Below, piece by piece: positions 1 to 11,538 of a stretch of DNA of 64,000 bases. Source of the DNA: Lunularia cruciata (Eukaryota; Streptophyta; Marchantiopsida; Lunulariales; Lunulariaceae); assembly GCA_948567375.1 (NCBI GenBank), contig OX419756.1, positions 10,111,001-10,175,000 on the forward strand, given 5' to 3'. How positions within the stretch are numbered: the first letter of the stretch is position 1; the number at the start of each line of letters is the position of its first letter. A program made the translations under genes and the position numbers. Under the pieces are notes generated by a model that had not been told where the DNA came from, searched no databases, and saw only the letters and a program-made list of their open reading frames with translations.

Positions 1-1560
1 CAACCACAAAGAAAGACCATCACCCTCTACCTTTCTCAATGCTATTTAAGACCAAGTTGAAGGCATAAGTGCTATAGCATAAGTGATGTAGCTTACTAAT
101 GGTTTCTCAAGATATAACCAAATATCCATTTGGGGAGAAGATAGGGACAAGACTAACTTCACTGCTGATTTGCAAACTAATGCTTACAATAAAATTCCAT
201 TTGGGTTGTGTAATGCACTTGCAACATTCCAACATATGATAATTGCCATCTTCAAGGATAATTTGTGGAAATTCTTGGATCTTCATTCACAATTTTTGTG
301 TTTTTGGCAAAAGAAGCAACCATCTCTCCTTTCTATGCCAAAAATTTAAGAGGTGTAGGTCCTCCACATTGTCCTTGCATCTCAAGAAGTGCTTCTTAGT
401 CATGAAGGAAGGCATTCTTTTGGGACATCAATTTTCAAGATGAGGATTCAAGGTGGATGTTGTGAAGGTAAAGAATCCAATCCTTCAAATTTCCCAGGAA
501 TTTGTGGAAGCTAAGGCCTTTTAGGCTATTAGAGGAGGTTTATCCTCAATTATGCCGTGCAAGTGGCACCTTTGACAAAGTTGTTGATGTAGGAAAAAGA
601 TATAACTAGATGGAGGTGCAAGAGAATGCCTTTGTTGTACTAAAGACCAAGTTGGTGGCTCTGAGGATGCAAGCTCCTAACTAGGAAAGTATCTTCTATG
701 TGTATGTGGACACTTCCTTTGTTGCAATTGGAGTAGTCCTTACAAAAGAATGAGAACAAGAAAGCCTACCTTATGCACTATGCCAGTCAACAATTGTCTA
801 CAACAAAGTGGAACTACACCATTGAGCAGGAAGCACTTTGGATAGTGCATGCCTACTAGAAGTTCTATCACCATGATATGAAGTTTTCTTCCATGTAGAT
901 CATTATGTGTTGCAGCATTTGATAAGGATGGCCAATTTTTCAAGACAAATCACATGATGGGTATTACAAAAATAGGAATTTACCTACATTATGTAGTTGT
1001 AGGCAAATCACAACACAAGAACCACAACACAAGAATGCTGATTTCCTATCCAATTTGAAACTAGCAATCAATAAAAAGATTTGAATGACATGTTTTTAGA
1101 CAAAGAAATCTTCCAAATTTTGATGATAGAGGTAACATATTGCCTCTTGAGTTATGATACCTCGTACATTGCAGTGTCTTGAAAGATTGGATCTTAGAAA
1201 AGGGTAGACTTCCTTACCAAAATAGGTCCATAGCATTTGAAGAGGAATATCTTGTTAAAATTAGGAACAAGTGAAGTTCTTTAGCATTGTTTTGAATCTT
1301 GTGAAGTATGAAGAGTGGTATATGAGCTACACTTGGAAGCTATAAGCCCTAAACAACATGGTAAAGAAAATTTTGGCAATGGGATATTGGTGGCCAACTA
1401 TGTACAAGGATGTGCAAAATTCATCAAACAATGCGATGCATGTCAATGTATAGGACAACCCATGTCTTCATCCCAACTCTTCATCCATCTCCCAAGGGTT
1501 GATGGAGGGGTTCCCCAAGTTGAGAGAAGTCTTCTTCTATAGGTTCACCATTGTTGCCAG
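1..1560 (+). mobile_element. Decayed Ty3/gypsy pol fragment (RT, RNase H, integrase)
   Basis: Frames broken by many stops read, in order, as pieces of a gypsy polyprotein. Reverse transcriptase is recognisable near 190-240 by IPFGLCNALATFQHM, followed at 290-440 by the thumb-side stretch around HLKKCFLVMKEGILLGH. RNase H-like remnants lie near 600-1000. An integrase zinc-region remnant (KFIKQCDACQC) lies near 1415-1450. The wording resembles the Athila/Tat-side lineage of element B (29252-39959) rather than the chromoviruses of this window. The left end is cut by the window. No LTR was found for it, and it cannot encode a working protein. Confidence 0.75.
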
Positions 1561-1734
1561 GACACTTGATTCTCTACATTCACTTAACATACTCAATTCC
1601 CAAAGATGTCTTTGCTCTCTTCTTGAAATTGCACTCTTCTTTCTCAGTTTCTTGAATCCTTTAACAATTACTAAGGAATTCCTTGAGTGATAAGTCATAG
1701 GCTTGTAACCTTCACACTTCCTTGTTCAGTTACG

Positions 1735-2515
1735 GTGACTATCAATGTAGAGGAGGCCATCCAATAAGCAATTTAATAAAAAAGATTAGCTTGGTCATAG
1801 AAGTAGAGATCATATCAAAGGAAATTGCTCAAAGTCTTCTACCTGTCATAGAGGAAGGTGTTATGAAGGAGCAAGTAACAAGAAGGAGGAAGGTGGAGAA
1901 GCACATCTATCTTCATCTTAAAAGTAAAGGTAAGGAGATACTAAGCATAGATATGTTTGAAAGCAAGTGTGAGAAGGGTAAGTGCTCAGATTTCCAAGGT
2001 GTTAACTTTGAGTTTTTGACATATTAGGAAGAACATAATTCATTTTGGAGAAGATGTGAATACTTTTCAAGGATTCATACCTAGTAGTTCTACTCTCAAG
2101 CCCACTAGGAGTACTGCACTACCAACTCAAAGTTGCAATCATTCTAAGCTTCTTCCAAAGTAGAAGCTTATAATGGATGATTTCTCAATCTCACAGGAGT
2201 AATAAGATTATAATATGTTGGAGTATGTTGGTAGTCACAAGGCCAACATCACAATAGCAAGCACTAAGAGGTAATCTGAGTTCTAAAAGAAAGAGAGAAA
2301 GAAAAAGATGAGGCTTTGGTATCATTGGTGCTAATAGGTGCCAAATGGATGCTTTTCAATATACCTCTAATTTGGATATGAGATTAAATGGTTAGAGCAT
2401 AAAGGATTTCTGTTTTGATGGAGAATACATTGCAATGGTATGTCAAAGAGATTGATTGAAAATTTGGGTATAATACCCTCTAGACCTTCACCACTATAGC
2501 AAGCATGGTAAACAT
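1735..2515 (+). mobile_element. Decayed gag-protease fragment, relative of element B
   Basis: This stretch aligns by eye, in the same order, with 32280-33095 of element B. The shared parts are the zinc-knuckle region (around 1745-1870), the lysine-rich linker, and the beginning of the aspartic protease. The zinc-knuckle cysteines are lost. Because it follows the pol fragment at 1-1560, the order here is pol then gag, so these are probably two separate element pieces or a rearranged one. Homology breaks off near 2515 and resumes near 4706. Confidence 0.65.
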
Positions 2516-4705
2516 GCAACAATTTTTTTACTAATATAGTTGTACTAATATAGCTAATAATATTGGTGGACCAAGATTATAGTGAGTTATAGAGGTTATC
2601 AAGCTAGGGATATAAGATATAATTACATATCATTATGATGATAGCTGGTCCGTGCATGACTATTGGTACTTATAGCTAGTCAACGATTGCAAAGAACCTG
2701 CTATTTCATAAATATTGTACGTAATAAATACTTGTGCCCTTGCCCAGAAACCATTATCAGCACACAAGCCATGGATTGTTAACCATTAAAAAGGGTAAAT
2801 GGTACACTTGATCGATAGACAACAAAGAAGACAAAGACTCTCACCCACTATAGATTTAGATACTCATTAGGAAATGCAATAGTGGTTGAGAGTCTTGACT
2901 TTTTTGTCTATCTATTTATCTATCAGAAATGAGTATGCCTACCAACTTCATCAATCATTTTTGCCATATCTTCATCTCGGTGCTCACTCATGACTATGAC
3001 CACCACACAAAAGCAAGAACTTTATCATTATGCTTAGTCTAACCTCTTAGTCAGCCAAAAGTCATTGAGTGCTTGGACCTTGCAAAGATCTCCCTTCCTA
3101 AAGCACCATTGAAGGGGACCCTTAACAACATCCGTAGTAAGAGACAAGCACTTGAAACTACTGATCCTAGCCCATTTTGTAGTAAAAGGAAGTGCACTTT
3201 TGCCAATCCATACATTGAAAAAGTATGGTGCTTTGAATACTTTAGTGGGAGGCATGAAACATCAACATCTCAAATAAGCTAATCAAGGAAAAAGCCAAAA
3301 TTTTTGCAAAGTCTTTGGGCCCAAGGAAAAATGCCAACACTTTTTAAAATGGTTTGCTATAAAAGTTTCAAAAACATCATAGTTTGAAGAAGCATAAATT
3401 ACATGGTGGAAAAAACAATGCTAACAATGTTGCCATTGTTTAACATCCTATCCTACAAGCAAACATTCTAACCTATGTGCTGAAGGATGTCTGCAACATG
3501 GATTAGACTGGTCCTTTCTTTTGAAAATATATAATTTCCCAATGCCAAATTGAAGGGTCCAAAAAAGAAAAATCATGACTTATTCATGCATTTATTGCAA
3601 ATGCAGATATGTCAGACAAGTCAGAGCCCTTTATCACTAGCCTTGCCAACAAACCATATGGCTTCAAGAAAAAGACTAGTTAACAATTAGGGTTCTACTA
3701 CAAACACAATCAAAAAGCCTAGATGATAGGTATCTTTTCTGGGAATGGTTGGCAAGTCTAGGAAGCAACATACAAGCGGCCAGCTGCTACTTCTGGATAA
3801 TGCACCATCACACACTTTTGGTGAGCTTGTCCTCGCCAATACGGAAGGTTGCATACTTCCATCACATACAACATAAAATTGCAGCCCATGGATGTTGTAG
3901 TTATTATAGCATTCAGATAGCATTATCATCAGTTCCAACTCCAAAATGTCATTGACAAGGATGAGATAACGAAGCATGAACTTACTTGGTTTACTAATGA
4001 ATTGCAATGGAATGGGCAAAAGATGCATGGAATGAAATTTCTACTAGCACCATTGAAAACTGCTTTTACCACAAAAAGCTATTTTAAACTCAAGAGAAAG
4101 GTGATTTGCAAGGAGCCATTGACAGAAAAAAACAGTGTAACATTGACAAGTAGTTGAGTTCTTCAATCAATGCTCTGGGTGTAAGACACCCAATGTTCAT
4201 TGACGCTCTCCTCTATACTCTTGAAGAAGCCAATGAGGCACATGAAGAGTTTTTTGATGAGGCTATATTAAGCTTAGCTGGCATAGTAGGGAAAAAAGAA
4301 TGATGCAGATGTTGCAAATGAGCTAATGTTTGATGAGGAGGATTGCTCCAAGGTTAACTGGTCTACCCAAAGAAGAAAATAATGCTCTTAGTGAGGCAAT
4401 CATCCTACTAGATCCATTTAATCCCCGACAATATATATCATATCAAGACTACAACAGGATATTAGAGCATCAAATATTACACAAACTACTTTACATAGCT
4501 TACTTCTTTCAAAGTATTTTATTTTATCACTCACAATCTTTTTCCCTTTGGAACTCAATATATGCCTTTTGGGGTATTGAGTCTCAAGATATAGAGGATA
4601 TCGACTTGATATTCAGGAACACCGTTGGGGGATTGGAACTATATCAAGCTAGAGAGGATATCAAGTTAGGGAGAACCAACTTAGAGAGGCACAGTTGTAT
4701 ATAGC
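2516..4705. other. Unidentified 2.2-kb insert within a gag-protease remnant
   Basis: This segment separates two stretches that are contiguous in element B (before the D insertion), so it is probably an insertion. Its ends share a weak similarity: a stretch with ATCAAG-(C/T)TAGGGA occurs near 2598-2615 and again near 4655-4675. That could mark worn LTRs but does not prove it. Several 60-125 codon open frames exist (for example 4330-4704 plus and 3687-4028 minus). None was recognised, and composition does not favour one strand. No PBS or terminal inverted repeat was identified. Confidence 0.35.
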
Positions 4706-5010
4706 ACAAAGAAGGTGGTAGTTTTAGTATGAGAGGTCATAATCTCATGACTTCCAATTTATTAGGGGATTCAAGATATGATTTTCTACTTAAGAGGCTA
4801 TGGTTGTGACCAACTTGCATAATTGATTGATAGCATAATGGGGTTTTGAGAGTTGTGCTATCAAACTATTGAGTAACAATCCTTATCACAAATGCCAAAT
4901 ACACTTCATATTGAAATGCACCATCTTTTAATTATTGAGAATTGATTTGAAAGAATGGGTTTTAGGTGTGGACATAACCATTAAGGAAGAGATATCTCAA
5001 CTTCTTGCAT
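4706..5010 (+). mobile_element. Decayed protease/linker fragment continuing the 1735-2515 element
   Basis: Reads as the C-terminal side of a retroviral-type protease (RGHNLMTSNLLGDSRYDFLL) and matches 38745-39010 of element B by eye, including a later stretch meaning roughly GVDITIKEEIS. The frame is broken by several stops. In element B the same place, just upstream, is where element D inserted. Confidence 0.6.
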
Positions 5011-6146
5011 GAAAGAAGATACACCATTCATACTCTTTATATTGGATGTATGAGCCATCAATTACATTATTATAGTTATATCTCTAGTTCTAATTTGAGT
5101 TGTGTGGACTTTCAAAGAAAGAAAGATTCAAATTGTAATACTAATGAAAACTATCAGAATATCATGGCCATGGTTTTGAATATCTTTTACTAGAAGCTCA
5201 GTTGAGAATCCTACGATAGACCAATTTTCTATTCTCTTCTATTAAGTTTTCACACTGAATAAGAAAAACTAATATTTAAGATTCAAGGAGAATTGATTTC
5301 ATTGCATCAAATTGCAGTAGCTATTATCAAAGAAGCTCAAGCCTCATTATTTTAGCATACCATGGTATACCAAAAATTATCTCTTTACTCAATACACAAT
5401 TCTGAGAAGAATTTATCAAAAATCACCTTCTTTAAAAAAACCATTAAAAAAAGCGTGTGGTCTATGACTTAAGGAAATTGTAGAAGAGAAATCTAGAGAG
5501 AAAAAAAAAGAATAGAAGAAAAGAGATAGATAAAAAATTAAATAGGATAGATTCTAAATGTCATATGTATCATATGTAGGCTTTTGCTATTGTCTCAACT
5601 GTACATATACATACATATAGATCCTTTGCTACTGTCTCACCCATACATGTAGAGCTTTGCTATTATTTCACCCAACTAGTAATTATACATACGTATGGGT
5701 GACACATTAACAAAGGATCAAAGGATCTGTACGCATATTGTTATAATAGAAGACATTATTTTTGCAATTTTTTAAATTATGTTTTCAGTATTGCATATTT
5801 AAATGGTGGAGTTAGACTTCCCCGAGTTGACTGATCCCATATGGACATGGAGTTTTAATATTTGGATTTTAACTCCTCATAACTGCATATTTGAGTTCCC
5901 TCGGGTTCCTACTTTAGTTCTTGGAAATGGATTTTTGGGTTGATACATAAATACACAGGAGCGGATATTTGCGAGTTCTCATGAATGGGTATTTAGGCAT
6001 TGGATTCTGGCAGGTTAAAGTCCACATTAGGTGAATAGATAGATACGTTCAAGAATTTAAGAAGTAAAAGACACAACTTAACATCAAGGTTTAAATCCGA
6101 AGTTAAATTGAATATGTAAAATTATGATACGCTGCGTTCTTTGCAG
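5011..6146. other. No gene seen; short imperfect repeats near 5575-5672
   Basis: Low-complexity AT-rich sequence. Around 5575-5672 there are about three imperfect copies of a 30-50 bp unit built on CTTTGCTATTGTCTCACCC plus ACATA-rich spacers. Nothing else supports a feature. Base composition changes here from TE-like to the CpG-richer island that begins near 5.8 kb. Confidence 0.4.
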
Positions 6147-6367
6147 TTCCTCGTAATATTATTGGCAAAATAGAGAAGTCGATCCTTACTCTTGATTTCA
6201 TGACAAAGCAGTTGGACATACAAGTGCTCGAGATTATCAATTACCTGGCCAAAGAAGAAAACAACAAGATGTTACATTTGAGTATTGGAAAACTCGGTAT
6301 TTCATGTACTACATTTACTCTATTGTTCTCGAGAAAGTCTTCCTACCCATGTATGCTTTTGTCATGA
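6147..6367 (+). other. Possible internal/terminal exon of an unknown gene
   Basis: An open frame of about 73 codons directly follows a good 3' splice site (pyrimidine-rich stretch then TTTGCAG ending at 6146) and ends at a TGA at 6365-6367. The product would be amphipathic, with segments such as KIEKSILTLDFMTKQLDIQV and a charged LAKEENNK, typical of a helical protein. There is no recognised domain and no upstream exon was found. A second acceptor-like site at 6489 precedes a basic open frame ending at 6747, and a third overlapping frame (about 6640-6860) reads SITEGSYAFLAAVAAAIGE. These do not form one clear gene model, so this is a tentative exon call only. Confidence 0.25.
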
Positions 6368-7410
6368 ACTATTTCTCCATCATGGTGCTACGAATGTGCA
6401 ATAAACTTCGTTCTGTCATGCTGTAACTAGCTCTCATGAGAAGGTTTTATGCAACTGCGCAGTAAATTTTGTGTTTTCAATGTGCACAGCCACTGTACGA
6501 GAGGAGGAAGCGGAGAGTAAACATTCCAGGACGAAGTATGCTTACAAAAGTAAATCTAATGACAGAAATAAAAACCCGCGACGCACATAGAATAACGAAT
6601 AACAAGAAGGATGGGAAGACCCCATCAAGCCGAAGAAGGATAAACAAGGAAACTGGACAGAAGGTCAATCACAGAAGGCTCTTATGCTTTTCTAGCTGCC
6701 GTAGCGGCTGCAATAGGCGAAACAACGCACTTCTGTTCTCTGAATGATTCGCAGTTCGATGTTTTTAGTCACACTTCCATTCCTAAAGCCAAAACTGGTA
6801 AAGGGCTATTCCATATGTCCTATTCATCAGAGGGAGTCGAGAGATCGATATCTCGATAAGATGTGATGGTTGGCCTTCTGATCACTGCAATGGACTCGGT
6901 ACTAAAAGTTCTTGGAGTTTGTAGCGCGGGTGTAAAGCCTCCGAAAGAAGATAACCGAGGTTGTCTCCAGGAGTCTTCCCAATTGCGTGAGTAAAGAACC
7001 GTGGTGCTAGTTCCGACTTGTCTTCTTTTCTGAATCGGTGACCGTCATACATCTGACAATCACTTGCACATGAATTGTCCAAGAAGACCTCGCTCTGTCA
7101 AACCTGTCAAGGTCTCTTTGTGATTTTCTTGTGTGCGCTATTTTCTCACTGTGATTTCCTGATCAATTTCTTTATCAACGGTGATTTTCAATTGTGCTTC
7201 ACCGCACCGTCTGAATTTTCACCGATGAAGAACTGACAGAAGGCAAGGTGATCTTTTCGCAACACTTGCACGATATTTTAGGCATGTCAGAACCTGCGAT
7301 ACTCGACGCTTGTGACAATCTTGTTTCTTTTAAAGTAGGAACCATAGATTCAAACCGCCCTGAGCTTGGGCTGTGCGAGTTGACGAGCGATCCCCCCTGA
7401 ATCCGCATTA

Positions 7411-7417
7411 TATATAA
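7411..7417 (+). promoter_or_regulatory. TATA box upstream of the repeat-peptide gene
   Basis: TATATAA sits about 120 bases before the ATG at 7536. This would place a start site near 7440-7450 and give a 5' leader of roughly 90 bases. The surrounding sequence is not AT-rich, which makes the box stand out. Inferred from position only. Confidence 0.4.
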
Positions 7418-7535
7418 ATTAGTGCATAATTAACAGAAGGTCATCTCTCGAACTGATTTGCTTCCGGGTTCCAATCATAGCTTAGCATCCGAGTTCGAAA
7501 TTGGTCTCGTGGTTAAGAGGGATTCCAACGCTGTC

Positions 7536-8126
7536 ATGGATTTCGGTACGGCTACCATTTTGCTGGTATTTATCTCCAATATAGATATAAGCTCTGCTCG
7601 GCCGATGCAATCAAGAATTTCTGAGGACAAGCTCCTCGGCAAAGCTGGAGAAGAAGCTACTACCAACAGCACGAAGTTGAAATTCGAAAAGATACCCATG
7701 ACAACGGTGTGTCCCCCATCTGCAGGTCTCAGTGAAGAAAAATTCTATGATAAGAAACGTCAAGACACTATTACTCCTCCTCCGTCGCATCCCACCGGAG
7801 GTTACTTCGACACTCAAGCACGGGGCACTCCAAACATCCCGTCATATACGAACGGAAGGTCATACGTTTACTATCGCCCTGAAGGCCACTTCGATGACCG
7901 AAAACCTCAAGACACTGTCACTCCTCAGATTCATTCCAGGGGAGGCCACTTCGATGAGAAACCTCGATATGATATCGTTCCTCCGTCGCATGCAAGTGGC
8001 AGCCAGTTCAACAAGAAACCTCGGGATGATAGGGTTCCTCCGTCGCATCCGGCTGGTGGGGGATACTTTGGGGTGGATGCTCGGGGCACTGCCCTTCCTC
8101 CATCTACCTTAAATAATGGTCTTTGA
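7536..8126 (+). CDS. Possible secreted proline-rich repeat peptide precursor (196 aa)
   Basis: Intact single-exon frame of 196 codons. The first in-frame ATG is at 7536; upstream codons are open back to 7458 but carry no ATG. The N-terminus MDFGTATILLVFISNIDISS followed by ARP looks like a signal peptide with cleavage near residue 21-22. The mature part is hydrophilic and carries about four degenerate repeats of roughly 20-30 residues. The last two read KPRYDIVPPSHASGSQF and KPRDDRVPPSHPAGGGYF, and the first and last units end in an ARGT motif. Lysine/arginine pairs before the repeats (KKR, DRKP, EKPR, KKPR) could be processing sites. The layout resembles plant multi-copy signalling-peptide precursors, but the hallmark residues of CLE, IDA, CEP or PIP peptides are not present. 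It could instead be a cell-wall proline-rich protein. Function unknown; transcription not shown. Confidence 0.5.
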   Translation: MDFGTATILLVFISNIDISSARPMQSRISEDKLLGKAGEEATTNSTKLKFEKIPMTTVCPPSAGLSEEKFYDKKRQDTITPPPSHPTGGYFDTQARGTPNIPSYTNGRSYVYYRPEGHFDDRKPQDTVTPQIHSRGGHFDEKPRYDIVPPSHASGSQFNKKPRDDRVPPSHPAGGGYFGVDARGTALPPSTLNNGL

Positions 8127-9296
8127 ACCTTTGTATTCGCTGGCTAGGAAGCGTGAGCTCCAATTGAGGGAATGCCCATCAGCGCGTCATATCAATCAGT
8201 CACTGTGGCAGTTAATATGATGATGACGTTCAGTGATACTTCACCTAGGAATATCGACCTGTAAACTTGCTAGGTAATGTCAAGATCTTCAATATGCTTT
8301 TCAAGCACCCCGAAGTCGAAAGGGGTAAGATATACATAGCTGCTTTTCAGATCGATATCGATTAGCTGCAGACAGATGGATAAAACTTTCATGCAGATCG
8401 ACATCCGTTATTGAAGATTACTTAATTCTCTTCTTTGAATGATGGAGCTCAAACTCCTTACAATGACTTGAGGCTTTTTCCGCCAGCAACCTTTGTTTGA
8501 GTCAAGACTTTCTGAGTCCTGATCAAGCAAACCTGGGACGCTCTACCAATAGACTTTTCCAGGGAGCCTTACATTTGCTTAAAGTTTCGTGGTAAGAGGG
8601 GCCTGGATACAAGAGGAGTCCAGACAGGATTGGGTCTGGAGTATGCATATCTTCAATTCTGGATGAATATTTGAACTTATTAATGGTATTCGATGTAGAG
8701 TTCTCACACATGAAGCAAATGTGACTTTCAGAAGCCATTATCCAGGTCTCCTACAGAACACAGAATAATCTGTGAACTTCATTTACACCCAATGGCAAAT
8801 GTAGCTCAAGACATGATCTCACTCTGGTAGCATAATCACACAGTGTGTCTATGGACGGCATCCATGGCATTCGCGCAACAATGTGGCATGTTTCTATCTC
8901 AAACTGCCAATATAACCCGCATCTAATGCGTACTCTCTGGTGCCTGAAAAGGCGGACGTGAAAGCGGACTTGTTCTCACTGGACACATTCATTTCTGTCA
9001 AAAAGTTTTGGGTTGGCTCTCGCCAGTTGGTGATTCTTGGACATCAAGAACCGGCGGATAGATAGTTCCTGCTCTCAGTCAACTCGAGTCCACTGCTACG
9101 TTGGGATTCACTTTGATTTCCCGAGTACTAAGTGGACTTCACTCACAAGTCACTTGCCACAACTGCCGCCACATTCATAGGCGTTTACGTGACTCATGTG
9201 ACAACCTGGATGCTACAGTGGACGACAGAGCATGATCTTGATTCTTAATACACCTAGCAACCATAGATTCACCCCGCCGAAACACATAATCTTCAC
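8127..9296. other. No gene seen downstream of the repeat-peptide frame
   Basis: The 3' flank of the peptide gene and intergenic-looking DNA. On the minus strand near 8540-8570 there is a tRNA A-box-like stretch (CTATTGGTAGAGCG), but no good B box follows at the right distance. No long open frame, LTR or splice-consistent exon set was found. The sequence keeps many CpG dinucleotides, unlike the retroelement regions. Confidence 0.4.
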
Positions 9297-9624
9297 AAGC
9301 GGAAACCCCTTGAATTAGCACAGCAAATGGAATGCGATATCGCATTTTAGGTTCAGATCAAACTTGATTCTATAGTTGAAAGTGATTTCCAAGTTCTTCT
9401 TGGAAATTGCCATCCGTAGTATCAAGGATTGCAATCGGTGGTAATGCACGGGCGAGAGTTCTACAAGAAGACGTAGAATATAAGAAAGTTCGCCAAAGGT
9501 GGAGAAACCAGTACGGCCGTGCCTGGTGGAGAGAAGGTCCAAACTGGTCTTGAGAACACCCTAGCCATGCCCTCTCTGTGGACGTGATAAGTCCGACTAG
9601 ATTGTGACTCTTGATCACAGAGAA

Positions 9625-10045
9625 TATACCTTTCCATTCTTCCTGAATGTAAGAAAACCATTCAGGTGTACTGTTCGACCTTATGGATGAATAATGATTT
9701 ACTCTTCTGTAACACACTCACAATTTCCTAACTTCTTATTGCAGCTGCAGGACATTGATACAAGGTTTCCTCATTCTTTCTGAGTGTAAGTAAACCATTC
9801 AGGTGTTTATTTTGACCTTGTGGATGAATAATGACTTACTCACTCTGTAACGCACTCACAATTTCCTAACTTCTTGTTGCAGCTGCAGGACATAGATACA
9901 AGGTTTCATCATTCTTTCTGAATGTAAGTAAACAATTTAGGTGTTTTGTTCGACCTCGTGGATGAAACGACGTACTCATTCTGTAACGCACTCACACTTC
10001 TCTAACGTCTTCTTGCACCTGCAGGATATAGATACAAGGTTTCCT
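9625..10045 (+). repeat. 137-bp tandem repeat, about three units, each with splice-like signals
   Basis: Three head-to-tail units with a spacing of 136-138 bp (GTAAG motifs near 9644, 9781 and 9919). Each unit contains a good branch-point-like CTAAC, a 3' splice-site-like TTCTTGTTGCAG, a 35-41 base segment containing GATACAAGGTTTC, then a 5' splice-site-like GAATGTAAGTA. This has the form of a duplicated mini-exon plus its intron. The short segment has no reading frame open in all copies, so it may be non-coding. The duplicate block at 46690-47040 carries the same array, with the first unit truncated. Confidence 0.7.
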
Positions 10046-10621
10046 CTTCAGGTATCAATAACATGTCTATGAGCGCGGGAAACTGTTGAATATGAGTTCC
10101 AATATTGTTAATGCTTTCATGTCGATTTTGGTGGTGACGAGAACCTCTCTCCAATGTGTAGTAGCGAGCACTATTGAATCGCACTATAAGCTCTATGGAA
10201 AGAGGGAGAGGATAAGAATTGGTGGCCTGGGGTATGGATTCAACTCTTCAACGAAGAAGAGTCCTAGTCTGATCTGAAAACGATCAGTCGTTGCAACCGG
10301 CTCTTGGATGGTCTGTTAACCTCCTGATCAACACCGAGCACTAAAAGAATGACACTTGTCCAGATAGGTGGCGCCAACCCGCTGGATTTGGCAGTCTTCA
10401 GCCGAAGAAATAATTGTTGACAGGATTTCTTTTGCTGAGTTTGGAGAGAGAAGCTCTTCAATGTGCCATTGGCTGACTCGTTTCCCATATTCCTTCGGAC
10501 GGAATGGATACGTATAAGGATAAGGAATGAAAAGATTACATTGGTCATGAACGAGACTCACAGTGCACCTGGGAGAAACAGTGCACTCTCTAATGCTTTG
10601 TGAAACGGCATATAATAACAA
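10002..10621 (-). other. Frames partly conserved between the two duplicate copies
   Basis: On the minus strand, 10621-10328 reads with FRPKEYGKRVSQW and SAEDCQIQRVGATYLDKCH before a stop. The partner copy (47556-47314) keeps FRPKKYGKGVNQW and SAEYRQIQRVGATYLDKYH and the same stop, although two compensating frameshifts make the middle differ. A further minus frame (10184-10002, with HIQQFPALIDMLLIPEEETL) is also partly kept. This may be a remnant exon pair, or chance retention between recent duplicates. No family recognised. Confidence 0.2.
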
Positions 10622-10873
10622 TGAGAAGAACGATTCCTCTCATCAGTTCGATTGCTGGTTTAGAAGGAAACACACGAATCACTGCCTTCGAAGCTACTTT
10701 CCAACTTAGTTGAAATGGAATACTCGTCGACCAACCAGTGTTAGAAAATAAAAAATGAGGAATTGCACTTCACTGCTTGTTGCTGTTTCGGAGGAATTAA
10801 ATTGACCACCTTATTGTGTTCCTCCGATAAGTTTCACTGGAAGTACATTGTTGAATAAAAACGGAGATTTGAC

Positions 10874-11285
10874 AAAACAAGACTAAGTGATGATCTTTAA
10901 AAATACTTCGAAAGTCCGAGAAATCAGAGCAGCTCCCTGGAATCCTCTACGTGTTACGTTTTAACTGGAGTCAGTAAAGATGTAAAAGAAAGGATAAGAA
11001 AATTTTAAAATAAAATAGAAATAGAATGATCTCTACCATATGCAAAGATGCACAAACCTTGGGAACAAATTTGCTAGTTTGAGCAAGGCTTTTGTGACGT
11101 ATTTAAATCTAAATCTCCTTGAATCATGTCTCTGAAAGAGATCTATAAACAAGGCAGGTGATTCTCTCATTTCGTTCCCTTAATTTCCCCTTTTCCACAA
11201 GGAAACGAAAGCACTCTGAGGTGTGCATAGTGGGGAGCGTTGCTTTTTGGTCTACCGCTAAGTAAGACATATTTCGGGACCTCTT
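10874..11285. repeat. Dispersed repeat R, CpG-rich copy (partner 60895-61285)
   Basis: About 400 bp match 60895-61285 in the same orientation. Shared stretches include AAAGATGTAAAAGAAAGGAT and AAGCACTCTGA followed closely by GGTGTGCATAGTGGGGAGC. Where this copy has CG the other often has TG or CA (for example CTACGTGTTACGTTTTAACT here against CTACATGTTGTGTTTTAGTT). Its nature is unknown: there are no clear termini, PBS or coding frame. It lies within the block missing from the 46357-50108 duplicate. Confidence 0.6.
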
Positions 11286-11538
11286 ACTCTCGGTATCCTT
11301 TTACAGGGGTTGGCTCCTCTGGCATTTCGGAACTCTAGGCCTTTTTGCTAATTTCCCGTGGGTTAGATTAGTGTTTTTGCAGGGCCTTCCCTCCCGCTTA
11401 TGGTGCTGGCCACTCCCCGGGTTTCGCCTGATTTTTCCATGTCTCCACCTCTTGTTCTAAGGTGAGTATAGAATTCTTCGTGGGCCTCGTCCCTCGTTCA
11501 ACTTATAAAAAGTCTCAAATTATTGGGCTCCAAAATTC

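Noticed and set aside
4330-4704. 124-codon plus-strand frame as a host gene
   Set aside because: Lies in an insert inside a transposon remnant, no domain recognised, no promoter or splice support.
7475-8112. Other-frame and minus-strand frames across the repeat-peptide gene
   Set aside because: They repeat the same DNA unit in other frames and lack a signal peptide or upstream promoter; the 7536 frame explains the repeats better.
8523-8580. tRNA-like A box on the minus strand (CTATTGGTAGAGCG)
   Set aside because: No acceptable B box at tRNA distance and no acceptor stem, so neither a tRNA nor a SINE call is supported.
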